Assembly (NCBI GenBank): GCA_951394045.1
Contig: OX595986.1
Coordinates: 1,178,001-1,242,000 of the forward strand
Origin: Nitzschia sp. DOCU1
Taxonomy: Eukaryota > Bacillariophyta > Bacillariophyceae > Bacillariales > Bacillariaceae
DNA length: 64,000 bases
Direction: 5' to 3'
Under the pieces are notes generated by a model, which worked only from the letters and a program-made list of their open reading frames with translations, had not been told where the DNA came from and made no database searches. A program made the position numbers and the translations under genes. Shown piece by piece: positions 43,101-52,211 of the stretch; positions within the stretch are counted from its first letter, which is position 1, and the number at the start of each line of letters is the position of its first letter.

Positions 43101-43363
43101 ACCACTGCTGGGGCATTTTTAATTGCAATCTTTAAAGGAGTGTCTTCCTTCTTGGGCCCTTGCTGGTCGAATAACTCGGCTTCTAATTCAGTACTCGGAC
43201 TCGAGTATGGCGGCAGCGGAGACTCAAAGCTGGGGTTCGTAGCGCTCGTGTTGGCAACAGTGTGGCCTTCCAAGTAATGCAGTACTTGATTCCATTTCGT
43301 CTTGCTATTGGACGCACTAGCGCTATCCACTAGCTTGTGCAAAGTTCCATGGTATCGCCCCAT
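37181..43363 (-). CDS. Giant ankyrin-repeat pseudokinase with C-terminal coiled coils
   Basis: 2060 aa in one exon, ATG 43363. Residues about 75-700 hold many ankyrin repeats (RLPIHWAC, GRTPLHWFFWYH, AIPLHYAVMQG, RTPLHWACHFYA, NYPLHYACQF, MTPLHVAVAF). A charged disordered linker (about 780-950) follows. A protein-kinase fold spans about 1085-1480: the ATP-site Lys is present (CFKL, about 1107), but the catalytic loop reads HGNISMRHVS instead of HRD..N and the DFG position reads AEF, so phosphotransfer should be lost. GTISHNGSVQFKTGLMPPE, DVWCFGLILFTLCSGG and NRVELSMEIILNHPFF mark the C-lobe. A helical region and two copies of a ~50-residue coiled-coil/linker unit (about 1840-1940) end the protein. 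Likely a scaffold or allosteric regulator. Confidence 0.85.
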   Translation of the reverse strand: MGRYHGTLHKLVDSASASNSKTKWNQVLHYLEGHTVANTSATNPSFESPLPPYSSPSTELEAELFDQQGPKKEDTPLKIAIKNAPAVVIAALCHLGPEAAKLADSRDRLPIHWACRRSPDDEDADKVIQILVKSAPETLLHRDDGGRTPLHWFFWYHAPSRTAAMVQLMCQELPVQLFREIRQPRDSQKEKYPLPEIPIPTNKKGGFPPVAAIIPDSRHGAIPLHYAVMQGASKEAMKALINEYPNSVAYGDRKGRTPLAWYLGAGHLIDNNKRHVCGEANDPNAIPWWHIKLSPALIQLLISSKVARISDDMDRTPLHWACHFYARSTLALGGSSLPLKAFQTLVDNNVEALVAKDVDGRTPLHVLFAVVAEQQEVDHQRQIANRTLRDNIDLIKGGPPAFQPSKQLIELLLKSPDVDGQEFRFDAGRDEKKPSAASYVEDINGLLPLHTALRVATEPEIVQLLIQSNPTSLIHASEDELQTPLVHAFNSEYTAPLQPVQTFELLMAAYVTSRHGTFIDGRVTLKIEDTSGNYPLHYACQFVASSDIIRLFVEKFPHCAVQQNANGDLPLHCLLSENCLFDPVDNGIYRGATLAREVAGLQTEKEIAWRSKVKDVYREKMKILIEPLRTQQHLKLASSAHGMTPLHVAVAFRAVPYKTIYRMLDTYPGAAASLTTVKGFEFSCLDLHEMTKEETDDIDHWDAVRELLFAFNPMIEEYRHKDEVLDACVQMIRNEITGKGSYHLQQLSGVDLCTAPSLELKDTLSSIEMPEIDVAYRPNSRRNKPDPKLAKKLAKKKKKQTAMNLAGTFSFGNAEKKAEKSIYDDDLDDRYVVSPENSMDEDDDEDFLSSDEEEYISEEESGSESDEGTSFDQSTNKSSWDRGLSSGPSGTYTDSLGTRSAMSPRSTTSSPSKMSWKRKAKSSPSHTEEKKEEKHETPRTPALVLSDVAMRLWCFFLLYHDRKNPEDNYLKQVEAITDELDFQIVEQLISWPIPDYAQVYLEQGTSVHGVTLGDVAAPPSKALFKSFQYFLGKYEFPTDLDGILLHRNADRNTVYVRAIEHVIRTKEYLPKQEFAPGEAEEAIWSTGEKVVEEGGYIASKFVDRKRHVCFKLTKNQEAYDNEVQCRKHLGQGSEDEAMSNILPLLGDYSVSMDDKNGRRYLMDVNDERFHILKLFGGESIRLSDYPYALIYPHSDEGDLFDYFYHHGVDGMEDISEIGRQVAGALKMLHEKGVVHGNISMRHVSMVPMDDESAHRSWAVAEFSAATRSQNETAYMGTISHNGSVQFKTGLMPPEMFVKLNAAEARIYQTYWEMVERLYNVKVDKKVVEPFVNLQTGATYVLRCHFVPSKDHQLDVSLPDLPYQLVAARESTDVWCFGLILFTLCSGGRPLFPSNLITGHMLDYETIVGWTHEKASAQIYEHVPDPIAQDLLLHLLAPLENRVELSMEIILNHPFFNRAADSSALLGKMIDQRQHESAVYDRQRQRVVSEKTEDNWLDSRTTSVSCWNFDLLRKFNFSSTQIVSKLLNQRAGALSMPCCFILLPYMLSAKNKKAKLAPTTKKDVELAERMGVLLLTLGKACYFACKVKEVVKKAGQNQWTVSALLDMLDLAGDFESITEEFSKIAAAQIEAFRSDPTSAVLKLIGRRITEIRKFFRDSGKAFLYLVDEYSGVPLVGTSYAPYPLEVSESIVDKFLVRALPFMHISVVYARGVAGGVSGLVRLIFEAAYPHVPPSWAAAASGMPHILDERVFMDEVCMLQEALALLYSTKANFLADDLRFVRESCLKIDTRGTFGEMQRVVSSGASLWTTKEGAAEIQEACSLYGFKEALEIQFSLEEKLRAQEQQIKSLQEQMERLRFRKDLNLEVPEHSTSNSTRVASNTSVPSVVTTPKATKEEQIKSLEEEMERFKARKSLNLEIPEPSTSTQQVSNTSVPSVVTTPRTSHVAPKSPTKQPEEDEVDENQATPANTATPSNNPSRVFDEEATKTTAPAPTTLSAAPTENSCHTAEEFYDSKETPSFDSSRPIAGNVALNQEQRDAMVDDDASTFKSDSDSLREIMSLD

Positions 43364-44919
43364 GGTTATCTGATGTGATTGGTTAAAATTCCGACGCTTT
43401 GTAACTCGCTAGTTTCAACAAAAGTAAGTGTCAATGTTAACACGGAGCATCCACCGACGCCAACCAGAGAGAGATTATTAACACCGAAACAATACTGGAT
43501 GTCAGGAAGAAAGAGGATAAAGATGGAATTGGATGGTATCAGATATTTCTCCCTTGATAGGGCGAGACTCCAGGCCAAAGCAAAGACAACGAGGAGAGGT
43601 GCAATAAGCGGCGATTTCAAGACTTGGTGCCTTGGCGCAGACGTTATTGAGTCGGGCAAACGACGTTTGCATGCGATCAACAGACGGAAGTTGTTTATGG
43701 AGTAGACTCATTTATCGAGGCTGTCACTCCTACCGTTAATGCAAAATAGTATAAAACTGAATATACATTAATCCTCAACGCCGTAGATTATCATTGATGT
43801 CCTAATCCAATGAATACATAATCTGCCGAAGCGTCGTCGAATGAGTCGGATTATTCCATTCCGATCATTCTCGGTCATTTGTCAGAACTATGGAATGCGC
43901 GCGGGAATTAACTTTTCGTCGATGGCCCGCCCCCTCTCTGACTTGATCAACCAGCTCATCATTCATTCATCTTGTCGTGAGTCCCTCCGCCATTTTTTAA
44001 AATTCCAACCTCATCTACCTGTGCTGGCCAAAAGTCTTGTCTTGGCATTATCATCGATGCGTAAGAAAAATCGAGTCAGAAATAAACTCCCCTGAAACAG
44101 TAATTTCGTCGGATCGGAATAAAGGTGTCGGCACAACAGCTCATTTTTCTTGACACCGGCATCTAAAAGCGTTCTTTGCCCTGCGCATTTGCAGCCACTT
44201 GGACGGTCACCCCAAATCACGAGACATTTATCCAAAGGTGAGTTTATTCGTGTCAGCTTTATTACGGCGTAAGGGTTTGTTGTTCTTTGTCGATATCGTT
44301 CGTGAAAGCTTGCCAACGGTGGCTGGGTGGATGGTTCCATCGTCGTCAAGATCGATCCGCATTTTACCATCGTTTGGATGAGAACCTACAATAGGTCGAC
44401 TTGGTCGATCCGTGCGCGCCAGCCCGCCGTCATTTTGTGGTGACGCGGCGCGCTCTCCAAATTTTTACGCCGGCCTCTCCAGTCAGCGAATCGCCAGGCG
44501 TTACCGCACCAGTCTTGTCATCAGTGTTTCCAAAATTACATAGGGAGTATCATCGACCAATATTTTTCTGCATCGGCGGTTCAACGGCAAGTACGTCGCT
44601 AATGGACTCACGCCGGCCGTCCTGTCCACGTCACCCTCCCGCGATTGGCCGTCACGTTCATTCGTTGCATCTGGCCGCCGCGTTGGGCCAGTTCTGTTTG
44701 TTCTTCCGGCGCGGTCGATTTTTCGTGTTTTCTGGCCCACCGCGTTGGTCTCCACGTTTCGATGTTCGTCTCGTGCTCCAAGGGCTTGGTGTACACTTTT
44801 GCCGCGTATTCCAATGGTCACAAACACAAAGTAAGACTCACTGTTTCATCAACTCTTCTTGTTGTGATTTATCAGGTGGTGTCACTCTGACAGCAACAAA
44901 CACAACCACACAAAGCTCC
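43364..44919. promoter_or_regulatory. Divergent gap with candidate 5' UTR intron
   Basis: About 1.56 kb. On the plus strand GTAAGA at 44831 and TTTATCAG ending 44875 could bound a 45-nt intron just before the channel-like gene's start. The frame upstream of 44920 is open, with another ATG at 44602, but its composition is not protein-like. No further gene seen. Confidence 0.4.
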
Positions 44920-46218
44920 ATGGACCACTCAATACCACTTACTAGTAGTAGTACAGCGCAGGATGGCTCTCCTGCCAGAGTAGTAGGCACTTTGCACCGA
45001 GGCGCCCTCAAAGAGATTGAGGTTGATCGGCTTCTCAACAGGCAGCAGAATCAACCATTGCATCGTGGCGAAAGCGAACCGGATAGACGGAAAGCCTCTT
45101 TCGGCCATGACTCTCGTATTCCAGCTGGAATTGTTCTTACAGAGCCTCGCCCTATTCGAAGAAGATGTGCTAGTGGGGAACGATTCTCGCCAGTGAAGCT
45201 CTTTGACTCGGAGGCGTTCAGCCCTGATCAGGAGGAACTCTTACGCAATCACTCAGCGACTGACGCCTACTTTCTCAAGGCTGATTTGATAAGACGGCGG
45301 AAAACCTCTCCTACTCGTCTCAATAACGATGTTTCTCGCAGAGAACATGAATCTCTAATGAAGTCGATTCGGCAACGAAAGTCGCCTCGAGGCTCTCCCA
45401 CCAACGCAGCGGGACGCCGTGTGCCGAATCGCCCCCGTAGTCGCTTTGTGATTCCCATGGATCACCCCTTCAAGACTATCTGGGACATTATGACTATTAT
45501 CTTTTCTATTGCGAACGCGCATGCGATGCATGTCTCGATTCGTGAGCGAAAGTTTGGCTCGAACTATTTTATGATGTTCTGTGACTTGTGGTTCTTGTTG
45601 GACATTTTGCTCAACTTTTTCACGGAACGCAAGACTGCGGATGGAGAGATTCTCAGAGATTACCGCAGTATCTGGGCTCGCTATTTGACTTCTTGGTTTG
45701 CTGTGGATGCCTTGGCGCTCGTGCCGTGGGAGACACTCTATGTCAAGCCGATTATTGACTTGCAGAATCGCAGGGGTATTCTACAAAAGTACTTTTTCCG
45801 ATCCAGGGCTGTGGCACGCGTGACGCGACACTTGCGTGGTAGGCACTTTCGATGGTTTGGAACTGTCGCAAAGCATGCCAAACAACACGGTATTGGTGCG
45901 AATCGGTTGCTGCGTTTGATCATCAAGTACGCTCCAAAGTACTTTATGTTTCTACGCAACATGAAAGGAGTCATTGCTGTTCGTGTATTGAGACAGATTC
46001 AATGGTTCCGCCGCTTTTATCACAATATTCTAAAAGCAGACATGGAAAAGTCCGACGCTATGACGGGCAGCTTGACGCGAGATGACTTGGATGAGTTGGA
46101 TGATCTTAGCAGCAAGCACAGCGGGCGAGCCAACAACAATAAGGATCCCCGTGTGCAAGTCGTGTATGAATCCTGGGAGATGATGGATGAGGACGATGAT
46201 GATGGTGTTCCTTTGTAA
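44920..46218 (+). CDS. Voltage-sensor-like EAG/CNG-type channel protein lacking a pore
   Basis: 432 aa from ATG 44920; an in-frame ATG at 44602 would give 538 aa. After a basic, Ser-rich cytosolic N-terminus come a typical S1 (HPFKTIWDIMTIIFSIANAH, about 182), S2 (YFMMFCDLWFLLDILLNFFT, about 216) and S3 (RSIWARYLTSWFAVDALALV, about 253). Arg-rich helices follow (RAVARVTRHLRGRHFRW, then LLRLIIKYAPKYFMFLRNMK). These match the N-terminal half of plant/EAG/HCN potassium channels. The protein then ends in an acidic tail with no S5, no selectivity filter and no S6 or cyclic-nucleotide domain, and the sequence beyond 46218 does not supply them. It may be a regulatory or proton-type sensor; function unknown. 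Confidence 0.72.
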   Translation: MDHSIPLTSSSTAQDGSPARVVGTLHRGALKEIEVDRLLNRQQNQPLHRGESEPDRRKASFGHDSRIPAGIVLTEPRPIRRRCASGERFSPVKLFDSEAFSPDQEELLRNHSATDAYFLKADLIRRRKTSPTRLNNDVSRREHESLMKSIRQRKSPRGSPTNAAGRRVPNRPRSRFVIPMDHPFKTIWDIMTIIFSIANAHAMHVSIRERKFGSNYFMMFCDLWFLLDILLNFFTERKTADGEILRDYRSIWARYLTSWFAVDALALVPWETLYVKPIIDLQNRRGILQKYFFRSRAVARVTRHLRGRHFRWFGTVAKHAKQHGIGANRLLRLIIKYAPKYFMFLRNMKGVIAVRVLRQIQWFRRFYHNILKADMEKSDAMTGSLTRDDLDELDDLSSKHSGRANNNKDPRVQVVYESWEMMDEDDDDGVPL

Positions 46219-46827
46219 ATACACGGAACTGCTGCTTCATTGAGTATGGAAAAGAACAAGTATTTGCCCTATTTCGATGTCATACTGTGCAATTTTGGAT
46301 TGTTCTAGAATCCGTTGAACTATACTCTAGCAACAATTATATCAAAGTAAACTCGTAGACCATGAAAGGACTATAGCATAGAAGTGTTGCTACGCTTTCT
46401 CAACTTAGCGGATCTCTCTCATCTTTCTTCATGTTGGAGTAGAAGTAACCCATGAGGTCTCGTAGTAGTTGACAAGCAAGAACAAAAAGTCGAGAAACTT
46501 CCCGAGAGAGGAAGCGACCGAAGCCTCATTTTAATCGTGATTTGAACTTCCGCCAAAAATGAGGGAGCCGCAAGTGGAGAGGTGCGCCTTGGAGTGGTAA
46601 TATAGGTAGTCCTTCGCTCAATGGGTTGCGCAATCGCCAAATCCAAAGAAGCAGCTGCTGTTGTATCACTTGGTTGTGTCAGAATCCTGCAAGCGGCGAC
46701 AGTCACATAATAGTTGGGTGCGCCAGGATGCGGCATGCAGTGAGAGAGACAACATTTGAGCTTTTGTGGCTGCTCCCCGCTCCAAATCACTCGAGAGGTC
46801 AGGATGTAGACATGGGAAGCGATTGAC
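46219..46827. other. Convergent gap, no gene seen
   Basis: 609 bases between two 3' ends. Frames here lack support. Confidence 0.5.
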
Positions 46828-47280
46828 TTAATGGACCAGGGGTGGTTCCACTCCATTGTCACCCGGCACTACTATGTCCGAATCCACAATTGATGGCTGT
46901 GATGGCTCCTCGAGCTGTGGTAAAACTGTAATCTCGTCATCGTCATCGTCATCGTCGTTGTCTTCTTCCTCCGCGGACTCCTCTTCTGCTTCTGACAGTG
47001 GGCCAAGAGGTGCGGAAGCAATAGCTTCTTCCAGCCAGTCCCTCTCCGGGGCAATGAGTTCTTCTCCGGCAGTCGTCGTCGTGGGTGACTTCTTTACTAC
47101 CTTTTGTAGTCTCCTTTTGTTGTTATTGGGAGACACTGGACGAACAATGGTAGTATCATCGTCCACACCCAAGAGCGAGTTGACCATGCGTCCAATCCCA
47201 GTAAAGATGGACGGATCGTCGCTTCGTTCATCCAACAGCTCTACACGTATATCTTTGAGAAATTTCAAAACCTTTGTCAT
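46828..47280 (-). CDS. Unknown acidic small protein
   Basis: 150 aa from ATG 47280 (MTKVLKFLKDIRVELLDE); the longer frame starts at TTG. The N-terminal 45 residues can form a helix ending in SIFTGIGRMVNSLLGVDDD. A basic patch (NNNKRRLQKVVKKS) follows, and the C-terminal half is acidic with a run of Asp from a GAT/GAC microsatellite. There is no leader, membrane helix or known domain. The ordered N-terminus and the divergent arrangement with the next gene argue that it is real. Confidence 0.55.
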   Translation of the reverse strand: MTKVLKFLKDIRVELLDERSDDPSIFTGIGRMVNSLLGVDDDTTIVRPVSPNNNKRRLQKVVKKSPTTTTAGEELIAPERDWLEEAIASAPLGPLSEAEEESAEEEDNDDDDDDDEITVLPQLEEPSQPSIVDSDIVVPGDNGVEPPLVH

Positions 47281-47532
47281 TGTTGTTGTGTAAAATAGAG
47301 CAGAAGTAATGTAAGGGCGACGGGATAACGTGAACAATACAATGAAAGATTGATGGGATGTCCCTAAAGAATGTAATGTAGGCAGGAGTGATGATGTTTG
47401 TCGTGTGTTATCTTTGCTTCCAAGCGTGGAAAATGAGATTCAGCGGCAGGGGTGATGTCAGAGCGAGGAACAGGTTCACCCACCCCTTCCGATTGATAAT
47501 CGGTCATGTGAGTCGTCTCTTCTCGGAGGGAG
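47281..47532. promoter_or_regulatory. Compact divergent promoter region
   Basis: Only 252 bases separate the starts of the acidic protein (-) and the DUF218 gene (+), or 363 if the latter starts at 47644. Both promoters must lie here. Confidence 0.35.
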
Positions 47533-48630
47533 ATGGCCTTTTTCTCCCACACGGCACAGGATCGCACCTCTCTGCACCGTTCATTTTCCACAAAAAGCAC
47601 GCACAGCCTATCTCATTGCCCCCAACCCCGCCCGCCTCTTGTCATGGTCGCCATGGCACGAAAAGGACGACGCGGTGCTTCTAGTATCAAAGAGCCGCTC
47701 TTTAACTTTCAATTCTTGGTAATCCTCATGTCAGGATTTCTTGCGTTGATCGGTGTGGTGGTGGTGTTTGCTGCCGTGTCGCGGTCGTCCCCTGGAACCA
47801 GCACTGCCAAGAATGCACGTCACTTTTCAGATCCAAGCCAAATTCCGGCAGAAATTGTAAAGGATCTGGATGCTATTTTGATCCTGGGAGGTGGCGTCCC
47901 TGAATCAGTGGACAGTCCTCCTATTTATGTGAAACGACGGGCCGATGATGCCATGCAAGTCATTCTGCAACATCAACAAATTGCTTCCAAAAAGCAAGCG
48001 TCAGGCACGAGCAAGAATGCATTACCTGTCCTTTGTCTTTCGGCTGGCACGGCACATTTGCCCCAAGCATTGAGTCCTGACGGACTACCCATTTGGGAAG
48101 CCACGTCCTGTGCTGGTTACCTTGCCACTAAACATGGGCTCATGGACAACGTCTTTGTGGAGACGACATCGTATGACACCATCGGCAACGCCTTTTTTAC
48201 TCGAACGTCTCACACAGATGTCAACGGTTGGCGTCGATTACTCGTGATCACCAATGAATTCCACATGGCGCGGACAGCGGCTATTTTCGACTGGATCTTT
48301 GGCTGTCCCCCCAACGGCGGGTCGAAACAAAGCCGAAGTAACAAGAACGGCTACGAACTATACTATCTATCGTCTCCGAATGTAGGATTATCCGAGGAAG
48401 CTGTTAGCGCGAGAAAGGAACGAGAGGATCAGAGCGCCAAGAATGTGCGAGAGAAACTGGCAACGAAATACACGACGATGGCTCTGGTTTGGAGCTTTTT
48501 GAACAAGGAACATGCTTTGTACACTGCCGACATATTGATAGAGCGCGGGCGAGGATCTGGATTAAACAAGGAGGCGGCATCAGAGATTGTGAAGAAAAGC
48601 TATGGGCTGTCAAGTGAGGGAAAATCCTGA
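47533..48630 (+). CDS. DUF218/YdcF-like membrane-anchored protein
   Basis: 365 aa from ATG 47533; an ATG at 47644 (MVAMARKGRRGA) is equally plausible and would give 328 aa. One membrane helix (FLVILMSGFLALIGVVVVFAA) near residues 61-80 anchors the protein. The catalytic-type domain shows DAILILGGG (about 113), R..DDAMQVIL, LCLSAGTAH, a VETTSYDTIGNAFFTRTSH block and LLVITNEFHMARTAAIFDW. This is the DUF218 pattern shared by bacterial YdcF, SanA and ElyC, which act in envelope metabolism; YdcF binds S-adenosylmethionine. In diatoms the role is unknown. It is probably in the secretory pathway. Confidence 0.82.
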   Translation: MAFFSHTAQDRTSLHRSFSTKSTHSLSHCPQPRPPLVMVAMARKGRRGASSIKEPLFNFQFLVILMSGFLALIGVVVVFAAVSRSSPGTSTAKNARHFSDPSQIPAEIVKDLDAILILGGGVPESVDSPPIYVKRRADDAMQVILQHQQIASKKQASGTSKNALPVLCLSAGTAHLPQALSPDGLPIWEATSCAGYLATKHGLMDNVFVETTSYDTIGNAFFTRTSHTDVNGWRRLLVITNEFHMARTAAIFDWIFGCPPNGGSKQSRSNKNGYELYYLSSPNVGLSEEAVSARKEREDQSAKNVREKLATKYTTMALVWSFLNKEHALYTADILIERGRGSGLNKEAASEIVKKSYGLSSEGKS

Positions 48631-50178
48631 GAGGACAGGACACTTTCGTCGTACGAAAGTACTAATAGACGAGAAAGTTCTCGGAAGGCAGCAGGCGTCG
48701 GCGTCGGAACTAACATCCAAACATCGTTATTGAAATTCTGGTTTTATCGCCAATACCGGTGAGTAGAAAACGAGCATTTGAGTTTGATGTACCAAGAGGA
48801 TGATGACGCTTTCTTGAAATACACAATGATAGGTCGCAAGCAATTTGCGATAATTTGTTGCGCGTGACTCTTGAGAAGAACTGTCGCAGACGAAGGGTGC
48901 GCTCCGAAGTGTCTCTCTCACTGTTTTTCCTCATCCATGTCGTAGCAGATCCAGCGTCCTTGCCAATGACCCCATTCAACAGATACAATGGGGTATGGAC
49001 AAACTCTACGACAACTAGTTTCCGTGGAAACCTAAAAGAACTTGAAGGTTGATAGCGTTTGCTGTCTGCCCTGATCCTTAATAACTATCCTGTCATTGGA
49101 GGGAGAGATAATGGATCTAAGATGCGAGTTATAAGAGTACCCCAAGTTACGATAGATACTACTCTTCGCTGGTTCAATTGTACTATTGAGACATTTCCCA
49201 GTACATACTGGCCTATCATACGATTGCACCGGTCCCTGGGTGCACTGTAGCTAAATACTTTAGATGAATAGATACAAAGACACCCATGTTCTGCGGGTTT
49301 CGAGTCTAAATAAATCGCATTTACGGCGTTTCTGCGTTTTTCCACTACGACGTATGATAGAGTACTATAGGTAAGTACATATTGTACGATGGAGGTCCGA
49401 AGAAAGGGTTGGTTTTTTGAACCCCAGAGGCATATCTTTCTACACAAAACTCAGTACGGAGGCTACTGCCCGTTCAAATGATTTAAAATCCAGACTGACA
49501 CCCTCGCGAAGAAGACGCAACCCCATGATGTGAGCCCAATCCATCGTCTGTCGCAACGTGAGTAGACCACACATAATCAACGCTAGCGATCGCTTCTGAT
49601 CCTTTATTTGAGTTGATTTAGGGGCTCCGACGTTAAAATTGTACCACATTGTACGGGGAGACTGAGCAATAAATAACACGCAGAAAACTCATAATTCGGC
49701 CCTGTTATAAAGTCGCAGTCAATCATAACGAAGGAGCAGTTTGATATTGCAAGAGGCGCTATCACAAAACAACCCCCTCGTCGGTCCATTTCACATCTTC
49801 TCCAATACACACTGACCGATTCGAAACAGGAATCGGCGGCAAAACCAACAAAAGAGTTCCAACAAAGCAACAGATTATTGTCTTTTGCTTCATTGTAAGT
49901 CATCCTGCGTTGCTCCTGGTACATTTCCTACACGATCTTCGCCTCCTGGAGTTTCACTTTGTGCTACTTCGTTTGAGATGTGCGTTGAGGGCTGTATCTT
50001 CTGTTATCGACGCTGGGGCTTGGAAGATATTTGATGTTATTCTTTCAGGAGGAAAGTGTTATTGTTATCCTCTCAATTCTAATCGTATTTTTGTTGTTTT
50101 CGCCCACGGCTTAACTGGTATTTTTATTACTCCGCCGCAGCTCTCAACTAAAAAGATCCAACAAGTTATCTGAACAAC
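48631..50178. other. 1.55-kb gap, no gene seen
   Basis: This stretch sits between the DUF218 gene and the HMG-box gene. It contains many short frames on both strands with no recognisable content. The last ~250 bases, T-rich, probably form the 5' UTR and promoter of the HMG-box gene. Confidence 0.5.
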
Positions 50179-51522
50179 ATGGCAAGTGGTGCAGGAGGTT
50201 CAGCCTCCGCGATGGGGGGTGACTTCTCCTCGATGCAGGGTCAGATGGGCACTCAGCTGGACGGTTCCGGAGCTGGCGGAGGCGGCCAAGAGAACCCTCT
50301 GCTAGCGCAACAGCAAGCTCTTATGGCGATGGCAGGAGGTTCTGGAGGTGGCTTTGATGCCGGGGCTAGCCGTGAAGCCCTTATGAATCTCTTGACCAGG
50401 CAAGGATTCAGTGGCGGTATGGGCCAAATGGGTGGCATGGGTCAAATGGCCGGTATGCCACCACAGGGCTTTGGAGGTATGGGATTCAATGGTCAACAAG
50501 GCTTCGGTGCTCTAGGCGGCCAAGGCGACGGTCAGGATGCCCAGAATGCCATGATGGGTGCCTTTGGAGGTCCAAACCCTGCCTTTAGCGGCTTTGCTCC
50601 TGCGATGGGTATGGGCATGGGTATGATGGGCATGAACCCCATGATGGGCGGTATGTCGACCCTTGGAAGCAGCAACCTCCTTGGTATGACCCCTGGTGGC
50701 CCAGGCGATGTCAAGAGCCTTGGAGATGGTAGCGGCCGTGGGGGCCTAGATGCCCAGAGCCAAGGGATGGCTCAGCAAAATATGCTCATTCAGCAAATGC
50801 TTCAGCAGCAGGCTGCCGCTGGAGCAGGTGGCTTGTGGCAGCAGTACGGAAGCATGGCTCCGGCAATGATGGGAGCAGATGCTGGAGCTGCTGGATACAT
50901 GAGTATGCTTGGCCAAGGCGCTGCGCAGGCCGGCGTTCCAGGCCCCGAAAGGTCTGCAAGCGAAGCTGGCGTCTTCTCGAGTGGCGCCATGCCAGACTTC
51001 GCCAAGTCCGGAAAGAAGGCTCGCCCGAAGAAGCCCAAGAACAAGCCGAAACGACCTCTATCTGCATACAACATCTTCTTCAAAGATGAACGTGCCAAAA
51101 TTCTGTCCAAGATTCCCGACAAGAAAGGCGACGAAGGAGACGAAGATGAGGACGACGAAGGAAAGGTTAAGAAAGAGGATGGAGACGCCGAGGATGACGA
51201 CGAAAAGGATGAAGAAGGAGAAGAAAAGGGAGAAGACGGCAAGAAGGTTGCGGGCAAGAAGCGCAAGCGAGTTCCCCATGGAAAGATCGGGTTCGAGAGC
51301 TTGGCCAAAATCGTCGGCCAGCGTTGGAAGGAGTTGCCTCCAGAAGAACTTGAGATCTACAAGAAGCGTGCTGAGGATGACATGAAGCGCTACCGAAAAG
51401 AAATGGAGGCCTATGTCCAGAAGCAACGCGAAGGCCTGGAACAAAGCCGTGAACATCTGGAGAAGTTGGTCGACGAAGAAACCAAAAAACGTTACTTCGG
51501 CGACGCCAACGGTCCTGTGTAG
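50179..51522 (+). CDS. HMG-box protein with box split by an acidic insert and Met/Gly/Gln-rich N-terminus
   Basis: 447 aa with ATG 50179. Residues 1-265 are low complexity, rich in Gly, Met and Gln (GGMGQMGGMGQMAG, MGMGMGMMGMNPMMGG), a prion-like composition. The HMG box starts at about 286 with KPKRPLSAYNIFFKDERAKI, the first helix. It is interrupted by about 55 acidic and Lys residues (306-362) and resumes with HGKIGFESLAKIVGQRWKEL and IYKKRAEDDMKRYRKEM. HMG boxes bend DNA. Insertion between helices 1 and 2 would make a long flexible acidic loop. A nuclear location is supported by KKRKR. A chromatin or transcription role is inferred. Confidence 0.88.
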   Translation: MASGAGGSASAMGGDFSSMQGQMGTQLDGSGAGGGGQENPLLAQQQALMAMAGGSGGGFDAGASREALMNLLTRQGFSGGMGQMGGMGQMAGMPPQGFGGMGFNGQQGFGALGGQGDGQDAQNAMMGAFGGPNPAFSGFAPAMGMGMGMMGMNPMMGGMSTLGSSNLLGMTPGGPGDVKSLGDGSGRGGLDAQSQGMAQQNMLIQQMLQQQAAAGAGGLWQQYGSMAPAMMGADAGAAGYMSMLGQGAAQAGVPGPERSASEAGVFSSGAMPDFAKSGKKARPKKPKNKPKRPLSAYNIFFKDERAKILSKIPDKKGDEGDEDEDDEGKVKKEDGDAEDDDEKDEEGEEKGEDGKKVAGKKRKRVPHGKIGFESLAKIVGQRWKELPPEELEIYKKRAEDDMKRYRKEMEAYVQKQREGLEQSREHLEKLVDEETKKRYFGDANGPV

Positions 51523-52211
51523 ATGGAACATTTCATTGTGGGGTCTTTGTCATTCACTTGTTTCTACTACTTGTTTTTTAATTTTTCGAGAGAAGCTGAC
51601 ATTTAATCTATATAGCAAACGACACAATCTTGAACAAATTTGTATGGTAGAAGCGCCAGCTAAATCCGCACTGATCGATGCTTGCCATTCCAAACAATCC
51701 CGAGATATTTACTATGTTTAGCTATGTGCTCCACGATATTCAGGACCCGCAGTGGGAGGGGAGCTGGTATACTGGATTCCCAAATGGCTATACTCTGGGT
51801 AAAGTGGTGGGAGGTATAAGAAGTCTTTTTGTAAAGCATCACATCGTTTTTGAGCGCCGCCTTTGGCTCTGTGGTACAGTACGGTCGTATTAGAGAGAGT
51901 AAAGTAGTGGCAGACCAAATCATGCCACGGGTCCCGGACCCAGTCACGAACTGGCCATCGCGCAACAACCACCGCCCCCGCGACCCGCTCCCCCATCCAT
52001 CGAGAATGATTTGCGACGATGGGGATCCCGCAGCGTGTGAAAGGCAACGAGGTGTGTGATTGCCAGAGAAGGCAGCAGACTTCGAACTACGATATTGTAC
52101 CCGAGTACTCTTTATGCTTGCTGGAGGGGATGCTACAAGAGTAACAAAGTTTCTACCATCAAACTAGTTCTCTAAAGAGTTTGGAGTCACGGAGGTGGCG
52201 AAATCAAGAGA
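51523..52211. other. Intergenic gap, no gene seen
   Basis: 689 bases between two plus-strand genes, with only short unsupported frames. Confidence 0.5.

Noticed and set aside
43379..43705. 108-codon frame upstream of the ankyrin-pseudokinase
   Set aside because: Starts at a non-ATG codon and shows no recognisable motif; it lies in a promoter.
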